Source of the DNA: Paracoccus sp. (in: a-proteobacteria)
GTDB lineage: Bacteria > Pseudomonadota > Alphaproteobacteria > Rhodobacterales > Rhodobacteraceae
Direction: 5' to 3'
Assembly: GCF_030538655.1 (NCBI RefSeq)
Contig: NZ_JAUNTO010000025.1
Span: 1-36,704 of the forward strand
Length of the DNA stretch: 36,704 nucleotides
The notes beneath the pieces are model-generated. The model ran no database searches and was not told where the DNA came from. It worked only from the letters and a program-made list of their open reading frames with translations. A program made the position numbers and the translations under genes. Shown here one piece after another: positions 35,119-36,704 of the stretch; position 1 is the stretch's first letter; every line of letters begins with the position of its first letter.

Positions 35119-35201
35119 GGCTCTTCCTTTTCAAAAAAGGGACGCGAGCGACATAATGACGCGTATTATCCAGCATAGCCTTGAGCAGACCACCCACAAG
35201 C

Positions 35202-35231
35202 AAAAACGCCCGCAGCCTTCGGCCACGCGCG
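35202..35231 (-). terminator. Degenerate terminator belonging to the rpsO fragment
   Basis: On the minus strand CGCGCGTGGCC, a GAA loop and GGCTGCGGGCG are followed by TTTTTG. Two or three pairs in the stem are broken, as expected for a decaying rpsO terminator copied with the gene end. Confidence 0.5.
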
Positions 35232-35256
35232 TTCCTTCAGGCATTCGCGTGGCCTG

Positions 35257-35412
35257 ACGGTGCAGGCCGAGGCGCTGGATCAGCGAGGTATAGCGAGCCT
35301 CGTCCTTGGCAGTCAGACAGTCCAGCAACTTGCGGCGCTGAGCGACCATCATCAGCAGCCCGTGTCGGCTGTGAGTGTCTTTCTTGTGGCTTTTGAAATG
35401 CTCGGTCAGGGT
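35257..35412 (-). pseudogene. rpsO: Truncated copy of the ribosomal protein S15 gene
   Basis: The minus strand encodes [33 protein letters not shown] and [19 protein letters not shown]. This matches the last 52 or so residues of the roughly 89-residue S15. The N-terminal third is missing; the sequence before it ([12 protein letters not shown]) does not resemble S15. The native stop codon after GLRR is lost (GLHRQATRM), and changes such as DYL to DCL indicate decay. The functional rpsO must be elsewhere. A degenerate terminator follows at 35202-35231. Confidence 0.85.
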
Positions 35413-35444
35413 GGCGAATTGGGCTTGGTCGCGCAATCGGGCCG

Positions 35445-35657
35445 GATCACAGCCAATATCTGCCAGTCAGCTTTAATACGACGCGCTGGCAGTCATCCGA
35501 TCAGGTCATCGAGATATTTCACCCCCGCTTTTCCAACGCTGCCCCCGTGCCACCACTGGCCCTGCTGACCACGCCCGATGGCCGTGATGCGCGCGCCGCC
35601 GGGCTGGCACTGGCGCGGGACCGCCCTGATACCCTCTGCCGGGTCTTGATTGATTGA
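35445..35657 (+). pseudogene. Orphan coding-like fragment, family not recognised
   Basis: A plus-strand frame without a clear start reads SSDQVIEIFHPRFSNA, then PVPPLALLTTPDGRDARAAG and LALARDRPDTLCRVLID before a stop at 35657. Codon third positions are GC-rich, as in real genes of this genome. It looks like the C-terminal end of a protein whose beginning is missing. I cannot name the family, and it could be a chance frame. Confidence 0.3.
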
Positions 35658-35703
35658 TGCGGGCAACGGCCGTGAACTCATGCCACAGGCTCAAGGCCAG
35701 GCA

Positions 35704-36597
35704 ATGCCCGCGACGATATCCGCGACCTTCTGGACATTATCGCCGCTGCCGCGAAGGCAACTTTACCCACGCGGCAGCGCAGCGTGACGTCTCGCAATCC
35801 GCGCTGTCGCATCGTATCCGCGATTTCGAGGAACGGCTGGGTGTAAGGCTGCTGAACCGCGCCACCCGCAGCGTTGCCCCGACCGAGGCAGATGCCCGGC
35901 TGTTGGCCGACATCACCCCACGGTTAGAGGCGGTAACATCCGCGTTAAACGCGCTGGCCGATATGCGCGACGCCTCGGTCGGGCTGATCCAGCTGTCGGT
36001 GTCCGCCCATGCGGCGGAAACGGTGCTGTGGCCGGTTTTGCCCACATTTCTGGCCCAATATCCCGATATTCAGATGGAACTGGCCGTCGATCACGGCTTG
36101 TGGACATCGTGAAAGAGGGTTTTGACGCGGGTATCCGTTTGGGCGAGGCGGTGGACCGCGACATGATCGCCCTACGCATCAGTCCCGATCTGCGCATGGC
36201 CACCATCGCAACGTCCGGCTATCTTGACCACCCCGGACGCCCGCATGATCCGCGCGATCTGATCAAGCATAATTGCGTTAACCTGCGCTATCCCTCGACC
36301 GGGGTCTATGCGTGGGAATTTCAGCAGGGCAGCCGTGAATTGCGGGTGCGGGTCGAGGGGCAGATCGTGGTCAACAACTCGGCCCAGGCGCTGACCACAG
36401 CGCGGGCCGGGGTCGGCATCGCCTATATCCCCGAAGATCTGGTGCAGGCGGATCTGGAATCGGGCCGGTTGGAACGGGTGCTGGAAGGCTGGTGCCCACC
36501 GTTTTCAGGCTTTCACCTCTACTATCCCAGCCGCCGCCAACATTCCCGCGCCTTTGCGCTGTTCCTGGATATGCTGCGCCAGAGCAGTCAGGAATGA
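35704..36597 (+). pseudogene. LysR-family regulator broken by frameshifts
   Basis: The parts of one LysR protein lie in three successive frames. DIRDLLDII (from 35715), then REGNFTHAAAQRDVSQSALS with FEERLGVRLLNRATRSVAPT (about 35750-36100), then VDIVKEGFDAGIRLGEAVD to the end RAFALFLDMLRQSSQE (36100-36597). Shifts are therefore needed near 35750 and near 36099 (one base missing in CTTGTGGAC). ATG 35704 is in yet another frame, so even the start may be damaged. Joined, it would be a normal-length LysR of the CrgA-like group. Sequencing error could explain one shift but hardly all. Confidence 0.85.
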
Positions 36598-36704
36598 CGA
36601 TCGCATAAAGCTTTTCCATTTCTGAAGCTATAATGACATCTTTAAACTCAAGTGCCGGGCTAGGCTCCAGACTTCGGTAACGGGGTCGTCTCAGTCAAGC
36701 GGTT
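36598..36704. other. Right end, no gene recognised
   Basis: The last 107 bases contain a TATAAT (36631-36636) that could be a -10 element on the plus strand, but no matching -35 or following gene is visible before the edge. Confidence 0.4.

Larger units (their letters stand above)
35119..35703. other. Region of gene fragments between SnoaL-like and broken LysR genes
   Basis: This stretch of about 585 bp contains the truncated rpsO copy and its degenerate terminator (35202-35412) and the orphan plus-strand fragment (35445-35657). No intact gene is seen. Confidence 0.65.

Overview
The window is GC-rich chromosomal DNA from an alphaproteobacterium, almost certainly a member of the Rhodobacterales (Paracoccus/Rhodobacter/Roseobacter relatives). 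The basis is the nuo gene order with its extra small genes, NuoB and NuoD sequences that closely match the Paracoccus type as I remember it, the DUF2849-cysI-cysH-DUF934-fpr sulfate-assimilation cluster, DUF1127 proteins beside a LysR regulator, and a hairpin/AT intergenic repeat of a kind I associate with this family. Most of the window is ordinary core genome. I see no CRISPR array, prophage, rRNA, tRNA or intact insertion sequence.

Layout. 1-6173 (minus): the front of the complex I operon, nuoA-B-C, then an FlK-like thioesterase and a GFA-family protein wedged between nuoC and nuoD, then nuoD-E, a helix-hairpin-helix membrane protein, a DUF5337 membrane protein and the start of nuoF. Most of these genes overlap at start and stop codons. 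6386-8188 (plus): edd of the Entner-Doudoroff pathway. 8278-9750: a LysR regulator divergent from a pair of small (DUF1127-type) proteins, with a strong palindrome between them. 9768-12408 (minus): Lrp/AsnC regulator, MDR oxidoreductase, arsC, arsH. 12508-16493 (plus): assimilatory sulfate reduction, ending in a clear terminator. 16580-19960: a GT61 glycosyltransferase and a secreted OmpA-family protein with an internal duplication. 20045-22059 (minus): CoA-binding protein, YHS-domain protein and RlmB-type rRNA methyltransferase.

22060-22922 is a gene-poor gap. It holds a decayed IS1595-type transposase remnant and a phased array of five 11-bp units with a CTGTGCACAG-like palindromic core. 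22923-25615 (plus): ispH, a glutathione S-transferase, rnhA and a TRIC-type channel. 25626-27087 (minus): SDR, truncated haemoglobin and VOC protein, divergent from a LysR gene (27167-28069). Then come queF, ileS (with a possible short leader ORF and hairpin) and an aldo/keto reductase on the plus strand, and a DxD glycosyltransferase-like protein on the minus strand.

33730-36704 is a decay zone. It has an unrecognised, probably frameshifted ORF, an intact secreted SnoaL-like protein, a truncated copy of the ribosomal protein S15 gene, an orphan coding-like fragment, and a LysR gene broken by at least two frameshifts.

I did not find a convincing new multi-gene system. The best leads are the two non-Nuo enzymes built into the nuo operon, the phased palindrome array upstream of ispH, the ileS leader arrangement, the DUF1127 palindrome, the rpsO fragment, and the intergenic repeat whose conserved 26-nt arm supplies the start region of the GST gene.
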